NCBI RefSeq assembly: GCF_900111745.1
Contig: NZ_FOIJ01000011.1
Location: 124,001-188,000, forward strand
Source of the DNA: Stigmatella erecta
GTDB taxonomy: Bacteria > Myxococcota > Myxococcia > Myxococcales > Myxococcaceae
Direction of reading: 5' to 3'
Length of the DNA: 64,000 nucleotides
The stretch's first letter is position 1. Each line of letters starts with the position of its first letter. Made by a program: the position numbers and the translations under genes. The notes beneath the pieces were generated by a model. The model was not told the DNA's origin, searched no databases, and saw only the letters and a program-made list of their open reading frames with translations. Shown here piece by piece: positions 1 to 7,336 of the stretch.

Positions 1-87
1 GTTGGCCAGCGTGGCCTCCCGGAAGGACGCCACGTGCTCGGGCTTCACGTGGACATGGACGTGGACCACCAGCAGACTCTGGGACAT
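1..87 (-). CDS. Antibiotic biosynthesis monooxygenase (ABM) domain protein, 5' end only
   Basis: Only the first 29 codons lie in the window; the gene runs off the left edge. The reverse strand from position 87 reads MSQSLLVVHVHVHVKPEHV and continues open. An alternating valine/histidine first strand followed by KPEHVASF is typical of small dimeric ferredoxin-fold ABM or quinol monooxygenase proteins of about 100 residues, which oxidise quinol-like or polyketide substrates without a cofactor. It lies only 9 bases downstream of the methyltransferase stop at 97, on the same strand, so it could be read through from the module upstream. Its base composition looks like ordinary GC-rich chromosome, so the junction with the AT-richer module probably lies near position 90-100. 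The family call rests on few residues. Confidence 0.6.
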   Translation of the reverse strand, partial: MSQSLLVVHVHVHVKPEHVASFREATLAN

Positions 88-96
88 GGGCCCAGG

Positions 97-1695
97 TTAC
101 TGCACCCCTTGGAGGTAGGGCAGCGGGGACCGTTCTTCCTTGCCACTATCCGGCGCTTGGTAGGAGTACTGGCGAAGTTCTACCGAAGTGCTCCGTGACA
201 ATGGAGCAGGACGCATTGATCGTTTGAAGCACTCTTCGATCCAGGCGTCAGCAATGGCTTCCGCATCGGATTCTTTACCCTGCAACAACAATTCCGTCGC
301 GCGCTTCAAAACACCAACAGCATTACCACGCGGCATCACAAGCGGAATTTGTATATCCCTAATTTCACTCGGCTCAAACTTAAGCAGGCCATCCGCATAA
401 ATTCGAGCACTTCTCTTAAGCTCGCGCCGCACGTGAGAAGTCAAAAGAGCGATCCCCAAGGCTGCCTTCTCAACCTTCCGCGCGCCACGCTTGAATGACA
501 CGGTGTACAATGTATTTGTCACCGTCAAATCCTTCATGTCACGCAGCACAAGAAAGGGAAGCCGCTTCGACATTCCGGAAAGAAATCCATCAACTCCTTT
601 TGGCAACGGCGTAAGATACCAAGGCCTACGCGAGCTAATTTTGTACGCATCAACATTACACTTACCTAATTCTCCTTGGCGCAAATACTCCCTCACAGCA
701 GGATGCTTGCAAGCTTTTCCCGTAGGCCGGAACAGCCAGACTCTGCCGCCATCATCCCTAATGCGGTTCCAAACCGCCTTATCAAGTACAGCCGCTGTCA
801 AATGCTTACTGCGCGAGACAGCAGGCTTGACGGAGCCTAGAGGCAGCCCAAACTCCGAGCGCTGTGTTTCTGAAAGAAGGAAGTACTCTGCATCACCCGT
901 TACAGCTCCAATCCGGATATCAACAACTTCGCCCAATCGCGCTCGCAATCCTTCACTGCCACTTAATTTCCGAACAACTGTCATTCCCTTCGGCGTCCCT
1001 CCAGAAGCAAGCGCATTGATGGCTAATATTGCACCCGCCAGGTCAGAAACCTCGACTCGTCGACTGAGCGCTGATTGCTCTCCCCGACCAGTGGCGACGA
1101 CTACAACTACCCCTTCTTTGACGCTAGGAAACAGTGGGCTCGCGCATCGAATAACAGAGACTTCTCCGAACGACTTTTCAACAGAGTGACGAACACGAGT
1201 TGCGTATCTAGCGAAGTCCCATGCGGCAGGAAGAACTGCCACAAATGCACCGCCGGGGCGCAAGCACTCTATAGCTCGCATCACGAATGCACACCAATAA
1301 TTAGCCTTCAAAGGCAGACGGCTACCGTCTGCAAAAGAAACCGCAAGCGCATTGTTGCGCGGATTTCCGCGAACTCGGCTTAAGGCCACATAGGGAGGAT
1401 TCATTACCACACGATCTACGGAGCAAGCGTGGCGAGAAGCCCATTCGATGAAATCAATGGACCTCTCAGTGCGAGCAAGTTTGTCTCGAGCACTAGGCAT
1501 TCGAGCAATATCAAGAGCATATATACGCTCACGCGGCACCCCAATTGCAGCCATCTCTGCCACGAACGCTCCGTCGCCGACACACGGATCTAGCCACTTG
1601 CAATCGTAAGCGTCACCGACCACTCGCACCATCGCAGCTGCAAGTTCCTGCGGCGTGAACACTACTGATGAGTTCGGCACCCACTCGTGACTCAT
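97..1695 (-). CDS. Eco57I/TaqI-type N6-adenine DNA methyltransferase
   Basis: A 532-residue class I SAM-dependent DNA methyltransferase. The SAM-binding motif I is LDPCVGDGAF at about residues 35-44, and the catalytic motif IV NPPY lies near residue 100, which indicates methylation of adenine N6. The C-terminal half (about 250-470) resembles the target-recognition region of gamma-class enzymes. No partner restriction endonuclease is visible nearby. The ATG at 1695 overlaps the upstream stop as ATGA and is preceded by AGGTGA. It is the last gene of a four-gene coupled unit with a double GHKL ATPase, a receiver-like protein and an unknown protein. Codon use is much more AT-rich than in the rest of the window, which suggests horizontal acquisition. 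It could be a solitary methylase or the modification arm of an unrecognised defence system. Confidence 0.85.
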   Translation of the reverse strand: MSHEWVPNSSVVFTPQELAAAMVRVVGDAYDCKWLDPCVGDGAFVAEMAAIGVPRERIYALDIARMPSARDKLARTERSIDFIEWASRHACSVDRVVMNPPYVALSRVRGNPRNNALAVSFADGSRLPLKANYWCAFVMRAIECLRPGGAFVAVLPAAWDFARYATRVRHSVEKSFGEVSVIRCASPLFPSVKEGVVVVVATGRGEQSALSRRVEVSDLAGAILAINALASGGTPKGMTVVRKLSGSEGLRARLGEVVDIRIGAVTGDAEYFLLSETQRSEFGLPLGSVKPAVSRSKHLTAAVLDKAVWNRIRDDGGRVWLFRPTGKACKHPAVREYLRQGELGKCNVDAYKISSRRPWYLTPLPKGVDGFLSGMSKRLPFLVLRDMKDLTVTNTLYTVSFKRGARKVEKAALGIALLTSHVRRELKRSARIYADGLLKFEPSEIRDIQIPLVMPRGNAVGVLKRATELLLQGKESDAEAIADAWIEECFKRSMRPAPLSRSTSVELRQYSYQAPDSGKEERSPLPYLQGVQ

Positions 1696-2453
1696 TGTGA
1701 CTCACCTATTAGAAGGTTAGGCAACGGCTTTGCAAGCTTAAGTCCCATCCATGGGCTGCCAACTGAACTTGAAGATAGCCTCTCAATCTGCCAAGAAAAA
1801 AATCTTTTCAGTCGAGGCTCATGAATTCCTCGCCAGCGACTGGCCTCAGGAGAATCTGACAAGGCATGTCTGCGCCAACGGTCCTGGAAAAGCTCTCCAA
1901 TCGCGAATTCTAGAACTAGAAATGGGCTCATTGGCAGCACTGGAAATCGCGGAATATCGAACGAATCAATCGAAGACGGGAGAGGCTTTGTGCCAAACTT
2001 TTTAATCTGAGAGTGAAAGTGAGTTCCAGGTGATTGATGATCACCAACATCAACGGTCCACCGAGAAATGCACTGCTTGCTCTTGTCAACCACACTCACC
2101 ACTGTCGAGGCCAAGCCGTCCAACACAAAATACGAACGCCCCCGAAAAGGCTTCTCGTCTAACGGGCGAATTTCCCAAACAAAAGAGAATTCTCCACGCA
2201 CGTGATGCGTGCTCTTTTTGTCCGGCTTACTCTCACCTTCGCTCCAAGCAGTACAAAGCGGACGGTCATCCGGAATGCTCCACCTAGTCGTTGCCGTAGT
2301 TGAACTGTTAGACTTAATTGATTCAAGGTTTCCTCGCACCTCATCAATCATGCCCACTGTTGTTTTATCCAAGAACCGCCGTGCATAAGCCTTGATGACC
2401 TCGCACTCCATGAGAAGGTCTTTGAAGGAGAAAATAAGGCCTTGCTTGATCAT
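1692..2453 (-). CDS. Unknown protein of the GHKL-receiver-methyltransferase module
   Basis: A 253-residue protein I do not recognise. It has no signal peptide, transmembrane segment or obvious catalytic motif. The N-terminal 50 residues look helical and the middle contains a beta-rich stretch (EFSFVWEIRPLD, YFVLDGLASTVVSVV). The C-terminal third has aromatic and arginine-rich runs, including FQDRWRRHAL and RLKRFFSWQIERL. The ATG at 2453 directly abuts the receiver gene's TGA and is preceded by GAGGA; its own stop overlaps the methyltransferase start as ATGA. This tight coupling suggests the product works stoichiometrically with its neighbours, perhaps as an adaptor or effector. AT-rich codon use matches the whole unit. 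Confidence 0.8.
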   Translation of the reverse strand: MIKQGLIFSFKDLLMECEVIKAYARRFLDKTTVGMIDEVRGNLESIKSNSSTTATTRWSIPDDRPLCTAWSEGESKPDKKSTHHVRGEFSFVWEIRPLDEKPFRGRSYFVLDGLASTVVSVVDKSKQCISRWTVDVGDHQSPGTHFHSQIKKFGTKPLPSSIDSFDIPRFPVLPMSPFLVLEFAIGELFQDRWRRHALSDSPEASRWRGIHEPRLKRFFSWQIERLSSSSVGSPWMGLKLAKPLPNLLIGESQ

Positions 2454-3596
2454 TCAACGGTCCTCATCCTCATCACGCACCGCGACTGCCGCAAGCTCCG
2501 CATGCACATCAAGGTCACTCTTTAGTGCCCATGCGGAATCAGCAAACGGCGGCCAATCGTCAGGAACAACTTCAACCACTTGGTCGGCGGCTGCCAAGCT
2601 GCTTTTAACATTAAATACTTCATCGATAACAGGAAACAGCAGCCCGGACTTGAAAACTTTCAGCCCTGGCGCCTTCTCAATAAGTTGACTATGAAAAAGT
2701 GCGGTGCTTGCTGGATCACTAGATGCAAGATCAAAAATTATACTTTCTAGCCCGGCACGCCACCATCTTCTTCCGGAAAAATTTGCAAGCGGCCCGCGAT
2801 ACTGAACTGGAGCGAGTAAATCACTCAATTTCTGATTGCTCTCCAATTGTGTACGCAGAGACTCAAGGTCGACACGCAAACGTGCCGCCACATGAGCATC
2901 GTCCAGCAGGAAGGTAGGATAAGGCCAGACTCGATGCAACGCCCATCGCAAGACCCCAATTCCATGAGTGTGCTCCGCAAACTCATGCATTGGCGGACGG
3001 CAGCGAACCACTGCATCCCAGGCTGCCTCTGCCCAAGAAACTTCCGGTGGAATCATCAGCCATTTTTTCAGCGCGTCAGATGCGTGCCTAGACGAATCAC
3101 CTGGCCAAGGACGAGGTAGCGACCTGACTGCTTCTGCAAGTTCCGCTGCCCGTTGAGCGCGTATAACAACATTAGGTGTGGTCTTACTAAACACCCACTC
3201 GAGGTTGTGTGCACGAGCCACAATATGGGGTTGTGGCACTAAGCCACGTGCCACATCTTTTACAACTGCCGTAAACAGTGAAAAAGCACGCGGCCTTTCT
3301 TTATCCAAGGCGTACGCAGCTTCCTGAAGCACAGACAGAAGGGCGAGGCCATTCGATGGCTTCAGAGCTAACACACCAGCGTTCTCCCGCCGCTCCCATC
3401 GCTCAATCTTAAAGTCTACCAACACTAGCGAAGCGTTTCTTAAATTCTGCTCCGTTACATCATCCGGATGGCAAACTTCGATTTGAACCCTTGATTGACT
3501 CCGAACCTCGTCGATCCATCCTCGTAGATCATCCGGCTCATCATCCACATGCAAAATGAATGGCTTTGTCATTTCCATTTCCATTTCCATAGTCAT
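2454..3596 (-). CDS. Receiver-like response regulator with unknown C-terminal domain
   Basis: About 380 residues. The N-terminal ~130 residues look like a divergent phosphoreceiver: ILHVDDEPDD carries the acidic pair and SLVLVDFKI carries a candidate phospho-acceptor aspartate. A long insertion follows the latter. The C-terminal ~240 residues are of unknown fold and show no HTH or known output domain. The gene starts within an ATGA overlap with the upstream GHKL kinase gene, so it is the natural phosphorylation partner. The 5' end contains five in-frame ATGs (3596, 3590, 3584, 3578, 3572) created by a hexanucleotide repeat. The last one, giving MTKPFILHVDDE, best fits the domain boundary, so the annotated start may be up to eight codons too early. 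Codon use is AT-rich. Confidence 0.75.
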   Translation of the reverse strand: MTMEMEMEMTKPFILHVDDEPDDLRGWIDEVRSQSRVQIEVCHPDDVTEQNLRNASLVLVDFKIERWERRENAGVLALKPSNGLALLSVLQEAAYALDKERPRAFSLFTAVVKDVARGLVPQPHIVARAHNLEWVFSKTTPNVVIRAQRAAELAEAVRSLPRPWPGDSSRHASDALKKWLMIPPEVSWAEAAWDAVVRCRPPMHEFAEHTHGIGVLRWALHRVWPYPTFLLDDAHVAARLRVDLESLRTQLESNQKLSDLLAPVQYRGPLANFSGRRWWRAGLESIIFDLASSDPASTALFHSQLIEKAPGLKVFKSGLLFPVIDEVFNVKSSLAAADQVVEVVPDDWPPFADSAWALKSDLDVHAELAAVAVRDEDEDR

Positions 3597-5908
3597 GATG
3601 TCGCCCCTGGAAAAACGATCTCGATTGCTGTCGCATAACCGCGATGAGGCTGCACGAAGCTGATAAAGGCGCCGATCTCTGAAAGAAGGTCTCTAGTAAT
3701 CCCGAGTCCAAGTCCCATCCCTTGACCTAGCACAGGATCAACATCAACAGTGGTGGACTCAAACGGCCGAAACCACCGTTCACCATCGCTTGGGTCAACT
3801 GCCGCACCAGTGTTCTCAAGCCGAAAATGAATTTCCCCGTTATCCGAAACTTCAGCAGAGGCCCTAATGGCGCCATTGGAGCCGGCGGCCTTCACAGCAT
3901 TAGTCAGCAAATTCGTGAAGACGGCCATCAATTCAGCCCGAAACATAGGAGGGCTTCTTAACTCGTGATCTATCTCATTGTGTAGCGATATACCTCTCTG
4001 CTCTGCAGAAGTCTCCACAAGCTTCCACGTAGCATTGAGCACATCGTTTAGCGACTGTTTCGAACGCCTACGCCGAGCGTCCGGTGTAACGATGTCGACC
4101 AAATAAGCAGCCTGACGCTCTATAGCTCGACGTAGGTCAGCTGCTGTAACAAGAACCTTCAACACATGATTCTTGGGCTTCGGAGGAAGATCTTGCTCTC
4201 GAAGCCGAGCAATCATCCTTTCTAAATCCCCCGCGAGTCCCAGAAGCCTGTTGACCTCATGAGTAAAGGCGGCCAACTGCGTTCCTACCGACGCAAGTAC
4301 TAGTACCATCGAATTAGCAGGAACAATCTCGCGAGAGACAGCGGTTGCGTGACCAATCTTAATAACCGCCTCCATGAGCCTTTTTTTGAGGGTGTCCGGA
4401 GCATCTGCAGCAAGCTTTTCCAGTTCTACAGCCTGTTCCGCTAAACGACGTAGAGAACCTTCCGCTTTACCCTTCAGTGAGTCCCCACCTGCTCGTTCAG
4501 GAACCTCATCGTCATGCGACGAACGCCCTTCGCCACTGCTATGTGACGGGGCTGGATTTCCTGCCCCAGCTCTCGCAGCTGCTCTTACTCTAGTGGACAA
4601 GTCGATGCCACGCCGAACTAGTGTAACCATGAGCTCGAACGAAGAGTCAGGAACAAAGCCTTCGCGATTCACTAGCATTTGAAGAGAGCCTGCGCGGTTT
4701 GCCGTGAGGAAAACTCCACCGAAATAATGCTTATTCGGCAACAGAAGAAGCCCCTCGTCATCTACCTCAGCAAGTTTTCCTGGAGCGGATGAATCGGCGA
4801 GAAAGCGCAACTTGCGCGTACGGTCATTAGTGTCCCTTCCAAGAGCAAGCCAGTCGTCAGAATCTTCGCCATAGGGGAGAACCCGAAATCCCTCCATGTA
4901 CACTCGTACACCGCCAATTCGCGAAGCCCAAGTACGCTCGTCTTTCTTGCCAGTAGCTTGGCCTTCACGGATCAAAATCCGCGCTTGAAAAAATGGACCG
5001 GATTCTGGTTTGGGATGGTCCTCCGAAAATGCCATCCGCCGTGCATTGGGAAATTCTTTCCGCGTGCGGCTTGTCGGAACAATCAAATACCGGACCCGCT
5101 TTGGCGAGACGTCAATTTCTAGGAGCCATCCTGCAGATTCGACAACTGCTGGCCAATAGTTGTCTCCGCCTTGGAAATCGCCTTCCAGTTCAAGTTTGAA
5201 CCCGGGATCCGTCGATTTAGCGTCGACAAACATTGGCCGGTCAAAGAGACCGGTCTCCGGAATGACGTTCTTCGAGAGCGGGGCTGTGAGTACAGATGGC
5301 GCTCGCAGTGCCTCTACCTCGAGAAGGAAGCGCCCTCGCTGCGCTGGAGTCCATTTCTGCCGGAGGCGAGTTAGAGTCAGCGTAGTCCCATGCACTTCGC
5401 CCTTCCTAACCTGCCGCTCTGTCGCAATTACGGCATCATTGTCGATTTTGTCGAGCGTCTCTGCTTGCTCAACCTTGTCCCAGTCGATAAAGCCATCCAC
5501 CCCGACGATCGGCTCTGTGACTGCCCAAGGAATCGACTGTACTTGAATCTTTCGAGCAAGCTTATGCGCCGAAAGGCGACCAACCCCTTTCGCACCAGTG
5601 AACCTACGACCCCAGCGCTCAGACTTCCGATCGCCTTCGTTCTTGATCCGAGCAGCAACGCGAAGAAACCCTCGCTGAAATATATTGGGAGTCATTCCTA
5701 CACCGTTATCCGTAATACGGATAACCCCTCGACTTGGATCACCGAGATTTTCACCAAAAACTGTCACTTCGGTTGCATCCGCATCGTAGGCATTTTTGAC
5801 TAACTCAATAAGGGCCGTCGACTCGCGGCCAACCAAAAGCTCCCCTAGCTCCCGAAATAGATGGGTATCAACAGAGAACTTAGCGATCGAGCGCTTGGCA
5901 TCGGTCAT
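3593..5908 (-). CDS. Double GHKL ATPase: N-terminal Hsp90/MutL-like domain plus C-terminal histidine kinase
   Basis: A 771-residue protein with two ATP-binding GHKL modules. The N-terminal one (about 1-300) has the N box ELVKNAYDAD, the G1 box DNGVGM and the G2 box GAKGVGRLS, as in Hsp90/MutL/topoisomerase VI ATPases. The middle contains a charged low-complexity linker (about 455-490) and then a helical region with AFTHEVNRLLG near residue 560, which resembles a DHp phospho-acceptor helix. The C-terminal module has NLLTNAVKAA and GQGMGLGLGI of histidine kinases, with a weak G1 box. The ATG at 5908 is preceded by GGAGG at ideal spacing. This is the first gene of the four-gene unit and overlaps the receiver gene by 4 bases. 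It probably senses a stimulus through the Hsp90-like head and signals to the receiver protein. Confidence 0.85.
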   Translation of the reverse strand: MTDAKRSIAKFSVDTHLFRELGELLVGRESTALIELVKNAYDADATEVTVFGENLGDPSRGVIRITDNGVGMTPNIFQRGFLRVAARIKNEGDRKSERWGRRFTGAKGVGRLSAHKLARKIQVQSIPWAVTEPIVGVDGFIDWDKVEQAETLDKIDNDAVIATERQVRKGEVHGTTLTLTRLRQKWTPAQRGRFLLEVEALRAPSVLTAPLSKNVIPETGLFDRPMFVDAKSTDPGFKLELEGDFQGGDNYWPAVVESAGWLLEIDVSPKRVRYLIVPTSRTRKEFPNARRMAFSEDHPKPESGPFFQARILIREGQATGKKDERTWASRIGGVRVYMEGFRVLPYGEDSDDWLALGRDTNDRTRKLRFLADSSAPGKLAEVDDEGLLLLPNKHYFGGVFLTANRAGSLQMLVNREGFVPDSSFELMVTLVRRGIDLSTRVRAAARAGAGNPAPSHSSGEGRSSHDDEVPERAGGDSLKGKAEGSLRRLAEQAVELEKLAADAPDTLKKRLMEAVIKIGHATAVSREIVPANSMVLVLASVGTQLAAFTHEVNRLLGLAGDLERMIARLREQDLPPKPKNHVLKVLVTAADLRRAIERQAAYLVDIVTPDARRRRSKQSLNDVLNATWKLVETSAEQRGISLHNEIDHELRSPPMFRAELMAVFTNLLTNAVKAAGSNGAIRASAEVSDNGEIHFRLENTGAAVDPSDGERWFRPFESTTVDVDPVLGQGMGLGLGITRDLLSEIGAFISFVQPHRGYATAIEIVFPGATS

Positions 5909-6358
5909 AGCATTCCTCCAAAGTCGCCAATGGCGAGAGGACTTAAACGTTCAACCCGCACCATGCCTACAAATCCTCAGTCAAGCTGTGATATCTACGC
6001 ATCATCATCATCGTGTTGACATCATTCGAAATCGAGCAATCGCGGTCAAGGAGATGCCGTAGGCAGCGCTGTCACTCACTCCTCGCGGCAGTGCTGTCAT
6101 GCAGTTCCCATGGGGGGGAAGCAGCTCAACAGCAGGGAGAATGGACCAAGTAATACTAGGCACCGTCAACATTTTTACTCGTAGAGAATAGCGTCTTAAC
6201 AATAGAGCGCTAGATCAAGCACTTCGCGACAGCAACGTTCCTGGAAAAAAATTTGCGCAGTCCGTGTACCGGGTCTTTGATACCGAAGCGACTTCAGAAC
6301 GGAAATGAGTAGTGAAGCAGGGTACGCGATATCTATTAGGTGCAAAGGAACCCTCCCC
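5909..6358. other. AT-rich divergent intergenic region
   Basis: 450 bases between the divergent GHKL operon (minus) and the DUF4846 gene (plus). It must hold both promoters. A TTGACA hexamer occurs on the plus strand at 6016-6021, but no convincing -10 lies at the right distance. Four ATC trinucleotides run just before it. Short open frames here have no recognisable product. The right-hand boundary of the AT-rich acquired segment lies somewhere inside this region, since composition changes to typical GC-rich DNA by about 6400. Confidence 0.5.
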
Positions 6359-7231
6359 ATGACTTGGTTCCCCCTACTTTGCCTACTGATTGGAAGCGCC
6401 TTGCTGCCTGCCTGGGCAAACGCCTCCTCGCACCTGCCCACGCCCGAGGAGCGGGCGCGCTACCCCTGGCTGTCCGCCTCCGTGCCCGTGCGCGCCCTGG
6501 AGGCCACGTTCCCGCCCCCCGCCGGGTACACGCGCCTGGAGGTGGCCCCGGACACGTTCGCGGCCTGGCTGCGCGGCCTGCCGCTGCGCCCCCCGGGCAC
6601 GCCCGTCCAGGACTTCCAGGGCGGCGGCATCCTCGCGGGCACGGATGGGCGCCTGGCGGCGGTGGCCGAGCTGGACGCGGGCTCCGCGGACCTCCAGCAG
6701 TGCGCCGACTCCATCCTCCGGCTCCATGCCGAGTGGCTGTGGGCCACGAACCAGAAGGCCCGCATCGCCTACCGCTTCACCAGCGGCCACCTGGCCTCCT
6801 GGAGCGCGTACGCGGCGGGGGACCGGCCGCGCATCTCGGGCGCGAAGGTGACGTGGGAGCGCAAGGCCCCCGCCTCCAGCACCCGCGCCACGTTCCGCGC
6901 CTACCTGGACCTGGTCTTCACCTACGCGGGGACGCTGTCGCTCCAGGCCGAAAAAAACCGTCCGGGCCGTGAGGATGTGCGGCCCGGGGACTTCTTCGTG
7001 ACGGGCGGCAGCCCGGGCCACACGGTGCTCGTGCTGGACGTGGCGCAGGATGTCAAAGGCCGGCGCATCGCGTTGATCGGCCAGGGCTTCACGCCCGCCC
7101 AGGATTTTCACGTCCTGTCCTCTGGCAGACAGGGGCCCTGGTTCTCCCTGGAGGCGCCGGAGGTGGCCACGCCCTTCTGGAAACCCTTCCCCTGGGCGTC
7201 CCTGCGCCGGTTCGCGGCGCCTGGAAAATAG
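6359..7231 (+). CDS. DUF4846 family secreted protein
   Basis: About 290 residues. The ATG at 6359 is chosen because AAAGGA lies upstream and because it gives a clean signal peptide (MTWFPLLCLLIGSALLPAWA, cleavage after ANA). The body matches DUF4846: PPAGYTRL and FAAWLRGLPLRPPGTPV near the N-terminus, LAAVAELDAG, and the C-terminal DFFVTGGSPGHTVLVLD strand with conserved histidine. Its biochemical function is unknown; the fold has been linked to papain-like or NlpC-type enzymes, but I see no firm catalytic dyad. It stands alone in front of an M13 peptidase lipoprotein and is probably periplasmic. Confidence 0.85.
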   Translation: MTWFPLLCLLIGSALLPAWANASSHLPTPEERARYPWLSASVPVRALEATFPPPAGYTRLEVAPDTFAAWLRGLPLRPPGTPVQDFQGGGILAGTDGRLAAVAELDAGSADLQQCADSILRLHAEWLWATNQKARIAYRFTSGHLASWSAYAAGDRPRISGAKVTWERKAPASSTRATFRAYLDLVFTYAGTLSLQAEKNRPGREDVRPGDFFVTGGSPGHTVLVLDVAQDVKGRRIALIGQGFTPAQDFHVLSSGRQGPWFSLEAPEVATPFWKPFPWASLRRFAAPGK

Positions 7232-7271
7232 AGGTTGGAAATAGTTCCAGGGGTGCTCTGTTCGCGGGCCG

Positions 7272-7297
7272 CCCGGTGTGCACGACAGGCCACCGGG
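7272..7297 (+). terminator. Stem-loop between DUF4846 and M13 peptidase genes
   Basis: Seven perfect base pairs (CCCGGTG at 7272-7278 with CACCGGG at 7291-7297) with a 12-base loop, followed 21 bases later by seven T residues (7319-7325). It lies 40 bases after the DUF4846 stop and 40 before the peptidase start. It could be a weak terminator or a 5'-leader structure of the peptidase mRNA. Confidence 0.35.
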
Positions 7298-7336
7298 TTC
7301 AGTCACACCTCGCTCCCCTTTTTTTCCCGGAGTCCC

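Noticed and set aside
6016-6021. TTGACA as a -35 box upstream of the DUF4846 gene
   Set aside because: No -10-like hexamer at 16-18 bases; could be chance in an AT-rich stretch.
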